NCBI RefSeq assembly: GCF_007997085.1
Contig: NZ_VORR01000012.1
Coordinates: 33,536 to 97,535, forward strand
DNA length: 64,000 nucleotides
Source: Polaribacter sp. IC066
GTDB lineage: Bacteria; Bacteroidota; Bacteroidia; Flavobacteriales; Flavobacteriaceae
Reading direction: 5' to 3'
The translations under genes were made by a program, and so were the position numbers. Each line of letters opens with the position of its first letter. Position 1 is the stretch's first letter. Shown here piece by piece: positions 24,031 through 32,155 of the stretch. The notes beneath the pieces were generated by a model that worked only from the letters and a program-made list of their open reading frames with translations, searched no databases and had not been told where the DNA came from.

Positions 24031-26568
24031 ATGAAAAATTTTAAAAACTTATTATTTGTAGCTTTATTTTTTGCGACGGCTGCAGTATTAGGACAAACTA
24101 CAATTACAGGTATAATTATTGACGAAACAAACCAATTGTTACCTGGAGCTAGTGTTCTTGAAAAAGGAACAACAAACGGAGTCTCAACAGATTTTGATGG
24201 TAAATTTACCTTAAACACAAAATCAAATTCAGGAACTCTTGTAATATCCTTTATTGGGTATAAAACGAAACAAGTTCCTTTTTCTTCGGCAAAGAGAAAA
24301 GTTGGTACCGTGGTTTTAGAAGAAGATGCAACGCTAGATGAAATAGTTGTGGTATCAAACTCTTTTGCAATCGACAGAAAAACGCCTGTTGCGGTTTCTA
24401 CGATTAGAGCAGAAGAAATTGAATTTAAATTAGGAACACAAGAATTTCCTGAAATTTTAAAATCTACTCCAGGAGTATACGCTACTAAACAAGGTGGTGG
24501 TTATGGAGATGGTCGTATTAACTTACGTGGTTTTAATTCAGAAAACGTAGCTGTAATGATTAACGGAGTTCCTGTTAATGATATGGAGAACGGAAGAGTA
24601 TACTGGTCTAACTGGGCAGGATTAGGAGATGTAACTAGTGCAATGCAAGTACAAAGAGGTTTAGGTGCTTCTAAGGTAGCAGTGCCCTCTATTGGAGGAA
24701 CAATAAATATCTTAACGAAAACTTCTGATGTTGAAGAGGGTGGTAACTTTGGGTATTCTGTTGCAAATGATGGTTACCAAAAATTTGGTTTAACGTATTC
24801 TACTGGATTAATGGATAACGGTATTGCAGTATCAGTTTCGGCCTCACAAACCACAGGTAGAGGGTATGCCGATGGTACTCCTTTTACAGGTTTTAATTAT
24901 TTTGTAAATGTTACCAAAGAGTTTAATGACCAACATACGTTGTCTTTAACTGCTTTTGGTGCAAAACAAACGCACGGTCAAAGACAAAACAGACATTCAA
25001 TTGCAACATTTAGAGAAAGTGAAAGAGGTAGAAAATACAATTCAGATTGGGGTTACAAAGATGGGCAGTTAACAAGCTCTGAAGATAACTTTTACCACAA
25101 ACCTCAAATTTCTTTAAATCATTACTGGAATCTTAGTGATAGAACATTCATCTCAACAGCAGCATACGTTTCTTTCGGATCTGGTGGTGGTGGTGGATTT
25201 CAAGGAGTTAATAAATTCCGTTTTAATGATGAGAATTACAGAATGGGATCTTTTGGTACCATCAATTTTGATAAAATCGTTGATGAAAATATAGCTTTAG
25301 GAACAGATGGTTCGGAGTCTGTTTTAAGAGCATCAAGAAATGATCATAATTGGTACGGTGTTTTATCTACTTTAAAAACAGATTTAACAGAAGAGTTAAC
25401 GTTTTTAACCGGTTTAGATTATAGAGGTTATACAGGTCTTCACTTTACAGAAGTTACAAATCTTTTAGGAGGTCAGTTCTTTTTAGATGACAGTAACGCT
25501 AACAACCCAAACAATGAGGCGCAAGTTGGCGACAAAATACTTTATGATAATGATGGTTTAGTAGATTGGTTAGGTGGTTTTGCACAATTAGAGTATTCTA
25601 AAAACGATCTTTCTGCCTTTGTTTCTGCAAACGTTTCTAATACCTCTTACCAGAGAGTAGACCGTTTTAATTATTTAGATTCAGATGCAAACCAAACTTC
25701 AGATAAATTTAGTTTTATTGGTTTTGGTGTTAAGGGGGGCGTAAATTATAATTTAGATGAAAAGCATGGTGTATTTGTGAATTTAGGTTACTTTGAAAGA
25801 GCACCTTTCTTTAATGCGGTTTTTGCAGATCGTAATAGTAATACAAATACAAATGACGATGCTCCAAATCAAAAAATTATTAGTTACGAATTAGGATATA
25901 CATTTAGAAGCGCAAAATTAACCGCTAATGTGAACGTATACAGAACTAATTGGAATGACAGATCTGAAACGGCAAGCTTTCAGCAAATTGATGGAACTCT
26001 AGCATTTGCCAACATTTTAGGTGTGAATGCAATTCACCAAGGATTAGAAGTAGATTTCACATACAGAGTTACAGATAAATTTAAAGTAACAGGTATGGCT
26101 TCTTTAGGAGACTGGAGATGGGCTAACGATATAGAAAATGTAGAGGTTTTTGATGAAAACAATGTTTTAGTAGAAACGGTAGATTTATTTATCAAAGACG
26201 TTCATGTTGGTGATGCTGCCCAAACTACATTTGCTTTAGGAACTACTTATAAATTAACGCCAGAAACAACTTTTGCTATTGATTACAATCATTTTGCAAA
26301 TTTATATGCAGATTTTGATCCAAGTGATAGAGGTGAGCCAGGACCAGATGCATGGAAAGTTCCTGCATTTAACCTATTTGATGCTTCTATAAGACACAAA
26401 TTTAAATTCGGTAATTTTGATACTTCAATCATTGCTAGAGTTAACAATGTTTTCGATACAACATATATAGCAGACGCGCAAGATGGTGCAGGTTCTGTTG
26501 CAACAACTGCACTTGTGTATTATGGTTTTGGTAGAACGTTTAGCGTTGGAGCAAAAATTAACTTTTAA
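24031..26568 (+). CDS. TonB-dependent receptor (receptor 2)
   Basis: The 845-residue outer-membrane receptor has a signal peptide (FFATAAVLGQ), a CarboxypepD_reg-like domain (about 24-110, LPGASVLEKGTTNGVSTDFD), a plug domain (about 120-235, RINLRGFNSENVAVMINGVP and GGTINILTKTS) and a barrel ending KINF. It is of a different subgroup from receptor 1. The next gene starts 11 nt downstream and encodes a repeat-rich lipoprotein, so the two probably make a transporter and surface-binding lipoprotein pair comparable in layout to SusC/SusD, though the lipoprotein is not SusD-like. The substrate is unknown. Confidence 0.92.
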   Translation: MKNFKNLLFVALFFATAAVLGQTTITGIIIDETNQLLPGASVLEKGTTNGVSTDFDGKFTLNTKSNSGTLVISFIGYKTKQVPFSSAKRKVGTVVLEEDATLDEIVVVSNSFAIDRKTPVAVSTIRAEEIEFKLGTQEFPEILKSTPGVYATKQGGGYGDGRINLRGFNSENVAVMINGVPVNDMENGRVYWSNWAGLGDVTSAMQVQRGLGASKVAVPSIGGTINILTKTSDVEEGGNFGYSVANDGYQKFGLTYSTGLMDNGIAVSVSASQTTGRGYADGTPFTGFNYFVNVTKEFNDQHTLSLTAFGAKQTHGQRQNRHSIATFRESERGRKYNSDWGYKDGQLTSSEDNFYHKPQISLNHYWNLSDRTFISTAAYVSFGSGGGGGFQGVNKFRFNDENYRMGSFGTINFDKIVDENIALGTDGSESVLRASRNDHNWYGVLSTLKTDLTEELTFLTGLDYRGYTGLHFTEVTNLLGGQFFLDDSNANNPNNEAQVGDKILYDNDGLVDWLGGFAQLEYSKNDLSAFVSANVSNTSYQRVDRFNYLDSDANQTSDKFSFIGFGVKGGVNYNLDEKHGVFVNLGYFERAPFFNAVFADRNSNTNTNDDAPNQKIISYELGYTFRSAKLTANVNVYRTNWNDRSETASFQQIDGTLAFANILGVNAIHQGLEVDFTYRVTDKFKVTGMASLGDWRWANDIENVEVFDENNVLVETVDLFIKDVHVGDAAQTTFALGTTYKLTPETTFAIDYNHFANLYADFDPSDRGEPGPDAWKVPAFNLFDASIRHKFKFGNFDTSIIARVNNVFDTTYIADAQDGAGSVATTALVYYGFGRTFSVGAKINF

Positions 26569-26579
26569 ACTAAATTAAG

Positions 26580-28226
26580 ATGAAAAAAATATTTTATTTA
26601 TTCGCAATAACTGCGTTCGTTTTTACTTCATGTAATCCTTTAGAGGATGTAAATGCAGAGGTAGACGCCTTAAAATTGGCAGAAACAGGAAATGATGGTC
26701 TTGTAGAAGATCTAGTAATTACCTTAACAGAAGATGATTACACATCATTAGACTTAAATAACTTTTATTTTAGTACTGAAGATGAAGCTAAAAATGGCCT
26801 GCCAGGATTTTTATCAACAATGTATCCTAAATTAGGGGTTGATTTTGATGTGAATGGTGTTGTACTTACTGCATCATCTGCTGTAGTAACTTATAATTTG
26901 TTTAACCCAGAAAGCGCAATTACTAAAAAGTCTTACACGCTAACAGCTGCAGATTATACAGATATTGGTCTTACTGCTTTAAATGATAACAGTGATGTTA
27001 ATACTTTTTTTAGTGCTAAATTTTCAAGTGAAATTAAAGGGACTATTTATGATTTAACATACCTTACAGATCCTACAATAGAAGAGTACACGTTTACTGA
27101 TGAAGATTTTGATTTAGTAGGAAATGGACGTTTTGATAACTTTGATATTAGAGCTGGTAGAGCAGAAGAAGATCTTGAAGTAAGAAGAGCTAAAATTCAA
27201 ACAGTTTTACAGAATAATTTTCCAGCTGCAGAATTTGGTACAAAGTATAATGTAACGTATGAAGCTTATAATGGTAGTACGGTTAATTTAGACTTATTAG
27301 TTCAATTAGAAGAAAATCCTACAGATCCATTAAAAACTACAAATTATACACTTGTAGATGAAGATTATGAATTAATAGGTAATGGAGCTTTTAATAATTT
27401 CGATATTAGAGACACAAGTCCAGATTCAGACGTTCAAGTTAGAAGAGAGAAAATTCAAACTATTTTATTGAACAATTATCCAGATGCGCTAGCAGGAGAT
27501 TTCTTTGTAATCACATACGATACTTATGATGGAGCGGGTAGACCAGTTTTAAATATGATTCTTCAGTTTGATGGTACAGATTATACTATTTTCGATGTAA
27601 AAATATATGCTTTCTATGACTTTACTTTAGAGGCAAATACAAATAGATTTGTATTAACAGACAATTGGAATGCACCAATTACATTTACAGCAGAAGAATA
27701 TGGTATCATGGGCGGTAGTAGCCGTTATTCTAACTTTAGCGGAAACGCTGAAGAGGCAGAGCGCAAAATAAAAGTGTACATGAAAACGTTATACCCATTT
27801 GCGGCTGCAAATGATTTTTTAGCTGTTCAGTATAACTTCTTTAGTGGAGGTGTTTCTGCAATAAATATGAACTTAACTTTTGATGGTACTAATTGGACTT
27901 CTTTATCAGAAAGTACAGAGATTGTATTACAATTTGGTCATGACGGAGTAACATGGGTACCAGATAATACAATCAAATATACCTTATCACAAGCAGATTA
28001 TGATTTAGTTGGTAACGGATTCCGTGCTAACTTTGATGTGAGAGCAGATAAAGGTGAATTTGAACTTTCAGTTAGATTAGAAAAAGTAAATACTATTTTA
28101 TCAACTAACTATCCTCAATATGGTATTGATCAAAAGTTCTCTGTTTCTTATAATGTTTGGGAACCAGGAGATGCAGTATATATCATGAATGTTATTAATA
28201 ACGGAACAGCATACGTTTTACAATAA
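26580..28226 (+). CDS. Repeat-domain surface lipoprotein, partner of receptor 2
   Basis: The 548-residue protein has a lipoprotein signal (FVFTSC followed by NPLEDV). The body is built from about six related units. The clearest read LVGNGRFDNFDIR, LIGNGAFNNFDIR and LVGNGFRANFDVR, each preceded by a YTLxxxDY-like strand and followed by VRxxKIxTILxxNYP and a Y-V-Y strand; the units start near nt 26720, 26928, 27087, 27339, 27655 and 27971. This tandem architecture suggests an elongated binding protein on the cell surface. It is cotranscribed with receptor 2 and followed by a strong terminator. No ligand can be predicted. Confidence 0.8.
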   Translation: MKKIFYLFAITAFVFTSCNPLEDVNAEVDALKLAETGNDGLVEDLVITLTEDDYTSLDLNNFYFSTEDEAKNGLPGFLSTMYPKLGVDFDVNGVVLTASSAVVTYNLFNPESAITKKSYTLTAADYTDIGLTALNDNSDVNTFFSAKFSSEIKGTIYDLTYLTDPTIEEYTFTDEDFDLVGNGRFDNFDIRAGRAEEDLEVRRAKIQTVLQNNFPAAEFGTKYNVTYEAYNGSTVNLDLLVQLEENPTDPLKTTNYTLVDEDYELIGNGAFNNFDIRDTSPDSDVQVRREKIQTILLNNYPDALAGDFFVITYDTYDGAGRPVLNMILQFDGTDYTIFDVKIYAFYDFTLEANTNRFVLTDNWNAPITFTAEEYGIMGGSSRYSNFSGNAEEAERKIKVYMKTLYPFAAANDFLAVQYNFFSGGVSAINMNLTFDGTNWTSLSESTEIVLQFGHDGVTWVPDNTIKYTLSQADYDLVGNGFRANFDVRADKGEFELSVRLEKVNTILSTNYPQYGIDQKFSVSYNVWEPGDAVYIMNVINNGTAYVLQ

Positions 28227-28251
28227 ATAGTAAGTTTTTAAATAGACTTTT

Positions 28252-28282
28252 AAAAAACCACCTCAATTGAGGTGGTTTTTTT
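28252..28282 (+). terminator. Terminator of the receptor 2 operon
   Basis: AAAAAACCACCTC pairs with GAGGTGGTTTTTT around a 4-nt AATT loop. A related terminator occurs at 23248 after receptor 1. Confidence 0.92.
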
Positions 28283-28296
28283 ATTTTTAAAATTAG

Positions 28297-28304
28297 TAAC
28301 TTTG
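28297..28304 (+). promoter_or_regulatory. -7 box upstream of the cytochrome-b-like gene
   Basis: TAACTTTG fits TAnnTTTG and lies 23 nt before the ATG at 28328. The degraded duplicate has GAACTTTG at 23304-23311. Confidence 0.6.
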
Positions 28305-28327
28305 CAATAGGTAAAAAATCAACAATC

Positions 28328-28753
28328 ATGATGAAAGACATACATTCATATTGGGCATATTTAGTCCTCGCTCTTTTAGTTTTTGCAGTGGCAAATGCTA
28401 TTATAGGAATGGTTCAAAAAAAACAATTTACAGACAAAGACTTGCGTATTGGTTTATTTACACTAATCGTTTCTCACATTCAGTTATTAATAGGATTGGT
28501 TTGGTACTTTATGTCTCCTTGGTTTGATTTATTAGTGTCAGATACAGCTACGGTTATGAAAACCAAAGAAGTTAGGTTGTTGGCGGTAGAGCACCCAATT
28601 ACAATGATTTTAGCCGTTGTTTTTATTACGATTGGTTGGTCTAAACATAAAAATAAAACTACAGATGCAGCAAAATTTAAAACATTTGCTATTTTTTACG
28701 GAATAGGATTGGTTTTAATTCTCTCGAGAATACCATGGAGTAATTGGTTTTAA
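28328..28753 (+). CDS. Four-helix membrane protein, cytochrome-b-like
   Basis: The 141-residue integral membrane protein has four transmembrane helices (about 9-28, 42-62, 90-107, 120-137) with His in HSYWAYLV, SHIQLLIG and EHPITM as possible heme ligands. Flavobacterial homologues are commonly labelled cytochrome B, without proof of heme binding as far as I know. The second ATG (28331) could be the true start. It is followed 3 nt later by an acyltransferase gene. A truncated decayed copy of its 5' half lies at 23335. Confidence 0.78.
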   Translation: MMKDIHSYWAYLVLALLVFAVANAIIGMVQKKQFTDKDLRIGLFTLIVSHIQLLIGLVWYFMSPWFDLLVSDTATVMKTKEVRLLAVEHPITMILAVVFITIGWSKHKNKTTDAAKFKTFAIFYGIGLVLILSRIPWSNWF

Positions 28754-28756
28754 CAT

Positions 28757-29485
28757 ATGAAATTTATAAGCTACATACTATCTCCAATCTTTGCATTTGT
28801 ATTCTTTTTAATATTGATTCTTTTTCATCCGTTTCAATGGTTATCTTATAATCTATTTGGACCTAAAGGTCACGATAAAGTGGTAGCCGCATTAAACTTT
28901 AGTTTAATGAAATCGATGTTGTTAATAGGAGTTTCTGTAAAATTAATAAATAAGTATAAATTACCAGAAAACGCTTCACTTATACTTGTTTCTAATCACC
29001 AGTCTACCTTTGATATTCCGCCGATGGGTTGGTTTTTTAGAAAATACAATCCGAAGTTCGTATCAAAAATTGAGTTAGGTAAAGGAATACCAAGTATATC
29101 GTATAATTTAAAATATGGAGGCGCTGCACTTATCGACAGAAAAGATCCAAAACAAGCCATAACCGAATTGATTCGGTTTTCTAAAGCAATCAATAAAAAT
29201 AAATGGGGTGCCGCAATCTTTCCTGAAGGTACAAGAAGCAGAACAGGAGAACCCCAAGTTTTTGCCGGAAACGGATTAAAGATCATTACAAAGTTCAATA
29301 AGGACGGATATGTCGTACCTTTAACAATTAACAACTCTTGGAAAGTTTTTAAGTACGGAAAATATCCATTTGGTATTGGAAACCCGATTACAATTACGGT
29401 ACACGAGCCGATAAAAATCGACTCGCTACCTTTTAAAGAATTATTAGAAAAAACAGAAACAATTATTAAGGAACACATAAAATAA
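28757..29485 (+). CDS. plsC: 1-Acyl-sn-glycerol-3-phosphate acyltransferase family
   Basis: The 242-residue membrane-associated enzyme has an N-terminal hydrophobic helix and the HX4D motif NHQSTFD (near residue 80) and the FPEGTRSR motif (about 155-162) of the PlsC/LPLAT family. It would add the second acyl chain to lysophosphatidic acid or acylate a related lysolipid. It lies between a small membrane protein gene and an acyl-ACP desaturase gene with 3- and 6-nt gaps, consistent with a phospholipid-remodelling operon. The symbol reflects the family, not proven specificity. Confidence 0.88.
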   Translation: MKFISYILSPIFAFVFFLILILFHPFQWLSYNLFGPKGHDKVVAALNFSLMKSMLLIGVSVKLINKYKLPENASLILVSNHQSTFDIPPMGWFFRKYNPKFVSKIELGKGIPSISYNLKYGGAALIDRKDPKQAITELIRFSKAINKNKWGAAIFPEGTRSRTGEPQVFAGNGLKIITKFNKDGYVVPLTINNSWKVFKYGKYPFGIGNPITITVHEPIKIDSLPFKELLEKTETIIKEHIK

Positions 29486-29491
29486 AAAATT

Positions 29492-30472
29492 ATGTCAATA
29501 AAAAATATTAGAAAAGAAGTAATGCAAACTTTAGAAAAAAGAATGCAAAGCTTTGTAGATACCTATTTAATTCCTGCCGAAAAAATTTGGCAGCCAACAG
29601 ATTTTTTACCGAACTCACAAAAGGATACTTTTATAAGCGAGGTAGAAGAAATTCGCGAATTATCAAAAGAATTACATGATGATTTTTGGGTGGTTTTAGT
29701 AGGCGATACGATTACAGAAGAAGCACTACCAACCTATGAATCTTGGTTGTTAGATTTAGATGGAGTAGATCAAGATCCAGATAATGGCTGGGCAAGATGG
29801 GTAAGAACCTGGACTTCAGAAGAAAATAGACATGGAGACGTTTTAAATAAATACTTGTATTTATCGGGTCGTGTAAACATGCGAGAAGTAGAAATTTCTA
29901 CACAGCATTTAATTGCAGACGGTTTTGATATTGGTACATCTACAGACCCCTATAAAAATTTTATTTACACTTCTTTTCAAGAATTAGCAACCTACGTTTC
30001 ACATAATAATGTTGCTAAAATTGCAAGAAAAAAAGGGCACAAAACATTAGCTAAAATGTCTAAAATTATTGCTGGAGATGAAATGCGTCATCACCAAGCA
30101 TACGCACATTTTGTGAAAGAAATTTTTAAGATCGATCCTAGTGAAATGATGTTAGCTTTTCAGCACATGATGAAATATAAAATTGTAATGCCAGCGATGC
30201 ATTTAAGAGAATCTTTTGGAGAAAAAGGAAGTCTTTTTGATGATTTTTCTACGGTTGCACAGAGAGTTGGGGTATATACAGGTTTCGATTATGTAGACAT
30301 TTTAAAGAAATTAAATGAAACTTGGGAAATAGATAAGATTACAAACCTTACTCCAGAAGCAGAAAAAGCAAGAGACTATTTAATGAGATTGCCAGAAAGA
30401 ATGTATAGAATTACAGACAGAATTGTTGTTCCCGATACAAAATTTCAGTTTAAATGGATGATACCACAGTAA
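29492..30472 (+). CDS. Acyl-ACP desaturase (soluble di-iron)
   Basis: The 326-residue protein has both di-iron motifs of the stearoyl-ACP desaturase family, EENRHGD near residue 111 and DEMRHHQAY near residue 197. It introduces a cis double bond in acyl chains on ACP using O2, which adjusts membrane fluidity. No membrane segment is present. It starts 6 nt after the acyltransferase stop. Cold-adapted marine flavobacteria commonly carry this gene. The palindromic repeat at 30508-30559 follows. Confidence 0.92.
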   Translation: MSIKNIRKEVMQTLEKRMQSFVDTYLIPAEKIWQPTDFLPNSQKDTFISEVEEIRELSKELHDDFWVVLVGDTITEEALPTYESWLLDLDGVDQDPDNGWARWVRTWTSEENRHGDVLNKYLYLSGRVNMREVEISTQHLIADGFDIGTSTDPYKNFIYTSFQELATYVSHNNVAKIARKKGHKTLAKMSKIIAGDEMRHHQAYAHFVKEIFKIDPSEMMLAFQHMMKYKIVMPAMHLRESFGEKGSLFDDFSTVAQRVGVYTGFDYVDILKKLNETWEIDKITNLTPEAEKARDYLMRLPERMYRITDRIVVPDTKFQFKWMIPQ

Positions 30473-30507
30473 TTTTTTAGCTACTTGGTTTAACTTTAAA
30501 TTTACAG

Positions 30508-30559
30508 ACCTTTCAGGTTTTTTTTACTGAGCTCGATTCAGTATCAAACCTGAAGGGTC
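30508..30559. repeat. Long imperfect palindrome between convergent genes
   Basis: AGACCTTTCAGGTTTTTTTT and the inverted AAACCTGAAGGGTCT enclose a second small inverted pair (ACTGA.. / ..TCAGT) around GCTCGAT. It could serve as a bidirectional terminator for the desaturase and the convergent GNAT gene; the CAGGTTTTT core recalls the palindromes at 9894 and 12927. Confidence 0.7.
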
Positions 30560-30586
30560 TCTTTTTACATAAGAAACCTGAAGTTT

Positions 30587-31117
30587 CTATTTGGTAAAAT
30601 CAGATTTGAATAAATCGATTTCAAATAAACAAACGGGTGCAAGTTGATAATGATCAGGTAAACGATCTGTATTTTTTAAATTAAAGAGCCCCAGAAAATC
30701 AAATCCAGCGTTTTTGTAATGGGCAATTAGTTTTGTGTTATTTCCCAAAGTGTCTAATCGTATAAATTGGATATTTTTTTGTTTCACGTATTCTTTAGCC
30801 CAAGTTACAATGTAAGCAACAAAATTATTTCCTCTAAATTCAGGATTGGTTGCAATGCGATGAATGTACACAGCAGTATCTTTATTTCTTTCTTCCCAAA
30901 TTTGTTCGTCACTAAAGGTAATTGCCCAAATACAAGCAATTTTATTATTGATGATAAGTTTAAACTGCCTGTTTTCTGTTATTTCAGTTTCCACCATTTC
31001 TTTTTTAAAGTTGGGCCATGCAACTACTTTTTTCTTGACTGTTTGATAGTCGGACGCAATTTTATAGAATTTAAATACTTCTTCTATATCTTTAATTGTT
31101 ACATTTTTAACGATCAT
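30587..31117 (-). CDS. GNAT-family N-acetyltransferase
   Basis: The 176-residue protein has the GNAT fold signatures: acetyl-CoA site around IATNPEFRGNNFVAYIVTWA (with the Q/RxxGxG/A region degenerate) and a late LDTLGNNTKLIAHYKNAGFD. It transfers an acetyl group to an unidentified amine. The RGNNF sequence deviates from the usual RGxGxG loop, which may weaken cofactor binding. It is a single gene on the minus strand with a TATGTTTG box upstream. Confidence 0.83.
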   Translation of the reverse strand: MIVKNVTIKDIEEVFKFYKIASDYQTVKKKVVAWPNFKKEMVETEITENRQFKLIINNKIACIWAITFSDEQIWEERNKDTAVYIHRIATNPEFRGNNFVAYIVTWAKEYVKQKNIQFIRLDTLGNNTKLIAHYKNAGFDFLGLFNLKNTDRLPDHYQLAPVCLFEIDLFKSDFTK

Positions 31118-31145
31118 AATTTTTATTAGTGAAACACAATTTTTA

Positions 31146-31153
31146 CAAACATA
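31146..31153 (-). promoter_or_regulatory. -7 box of the GNAT gene
   Basis: On the minus strand TATGTTTG fits TAnnTTTG, 28 nt before the ATG. The region 31180-31296 beyond it holds short hairpins (CCTGCCT/AGGCAGG) and a TCGAGGTTGTTCAT segment that recurs at 59197, typical of dispersed repeats. Confidence 0.55.
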
Positions 31154-31300
31154 GGAGTTATGAATTCAAAATTGTAAGTTGAACCTGCCTGGTCGGTAGG
31201 CAGGCTAATCCCGCTCCGTGTGCTGAACTTGTTTCAGTATCTAGCAGGATCTCGGGTTTAATATCCCAACGCTCTACTTCGAGGTTGTTCATCTAGAAAA

Positions 31301-32080
31301 TTAAATTTTAAATGCATCCTGATCATTTAAAAATCCTAATTTCTTTCTTATTTCATTTTGATTGGCTTTGCTAATAGTAGCGGTTACGATGCCAACTTCG
31401 CTCTTTTGCAAAGAAGAAAGTTCTTCACCTAAATAATCTACAACTAGAGAATTTCCCGAGTATTCATAGTTGTTTTTATCGATACCTGTTCTATTGACGC
31501 CGATAACGTAGCTCATGTTTTCTATAGCACGCGCTTTTAAAAGTGTTTCCCAAGCTTTAATTCTTGTAACAGGCCAGTTTGCCATAAAAATTAATATGTC
31601 ATAATTTTCCGTGTTTCTAGCCCAAACGGGAAAACGTAAATCGTAACAAATTAAAGGGCAAATTTTCCATCCTTTATAGGTAACTATTAATCTTTGATTG
31701 CCAGAAGTATATACTTTATCTTCGCCAGCGAGTGTAAAAGAGTGTTTTTTATCATAAGTTTCTGTTTTTCCTGACGGATGCACAAAAACCAATCTATTAT
31801 AATAGTTGTTGTTCTGTTCAATCACTAAACTACCCGTAAGAGCAACTTTCTTTTCTAACGCTATTTTTTGCATCCAAGTAATCGAAGGTCCGTCCATTTT
31901 TTCGGCCACCTTTTGTGGGTTCATGGTAAAACCGGTTGTAAACATTTCAGGAAGCACAATGAGATCTGTATTGGCTGGTAAACTGTTTATTTTTTCGTCA
32001 AAAGAAGACCTATTTTTTGATGGATTTTCCCAAAATAAATCCGCTTGAATTCCGACAATATGTAATTCATTTGGCATCAA
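31301..32080 (-). CDS. Nitrilase-superfamily amidase (omega-amidase YafV-like)
   Basis: The 259-residue protein has the catalytic triad of the nitrilase superfamily: Glu in VLPEMFTTGF, Lys in YDKKHSFTLAGE and Cys in LICYDLRFPVWARN. The details agree with omega-amidases that hydrolyse alpha-ketoglutaramate or alpha-ketosuccinamate in methionine salvage and metabolite repair. It is divergent from the nuclease gene at 32156 with a 75-nt gap. Confidence 0.9.
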   Translation of the reverse strand: MMPNELHIVGIQADLFWENPSKNRSSFDEKINSLPANTDLIVLPEMFTTGFTMNPQKVAEKMDGPSITWMQKIALEKKVALTGSLVIEQNNNYYNRLVFVHPSGKTETYDKKHSFTLAGEDKVYTSGNQRLIVTYKGWKICPLICYDLRFPVWARNTENYDILIFMANWPVTRIKAWETLLKARAIENMSYVIGVNRTGIDKNNYEYSGNSLVVDYLGEELSSLQKSEVGIVTATISKANQNEIRKKLGFLNDQDAFKI

Positions 32081-32155
32081 AATAAATTTAAAGATTAGAG
32101 AGGTATAAAAGTAAGTTTTTGTAATTTAGAAAATCAAATTAAGTCTAAAAAATCT

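Noticed and set aside
19867..26568. The two TonB receptors as a simple tandem gene duplication
   Set aside because: Their signal peptides, lengths (1098 and 845) and plug sequences differ too much; only the flanks are duplicated.
28996..29478. 160-codon ORF opposite the acyltransferase gene
   Set aside because: It is the antisense shadow of a gene with clear HX4D and FPEGTR motifs.
31180..31296. Integration attachment site
   Set aside because: The hairpins (CCTGCCT/AGGCAGG) and the TCGAGGTTGTTCAT segment recur elsewhere as dispersed repeats, and no integrase is nearby.
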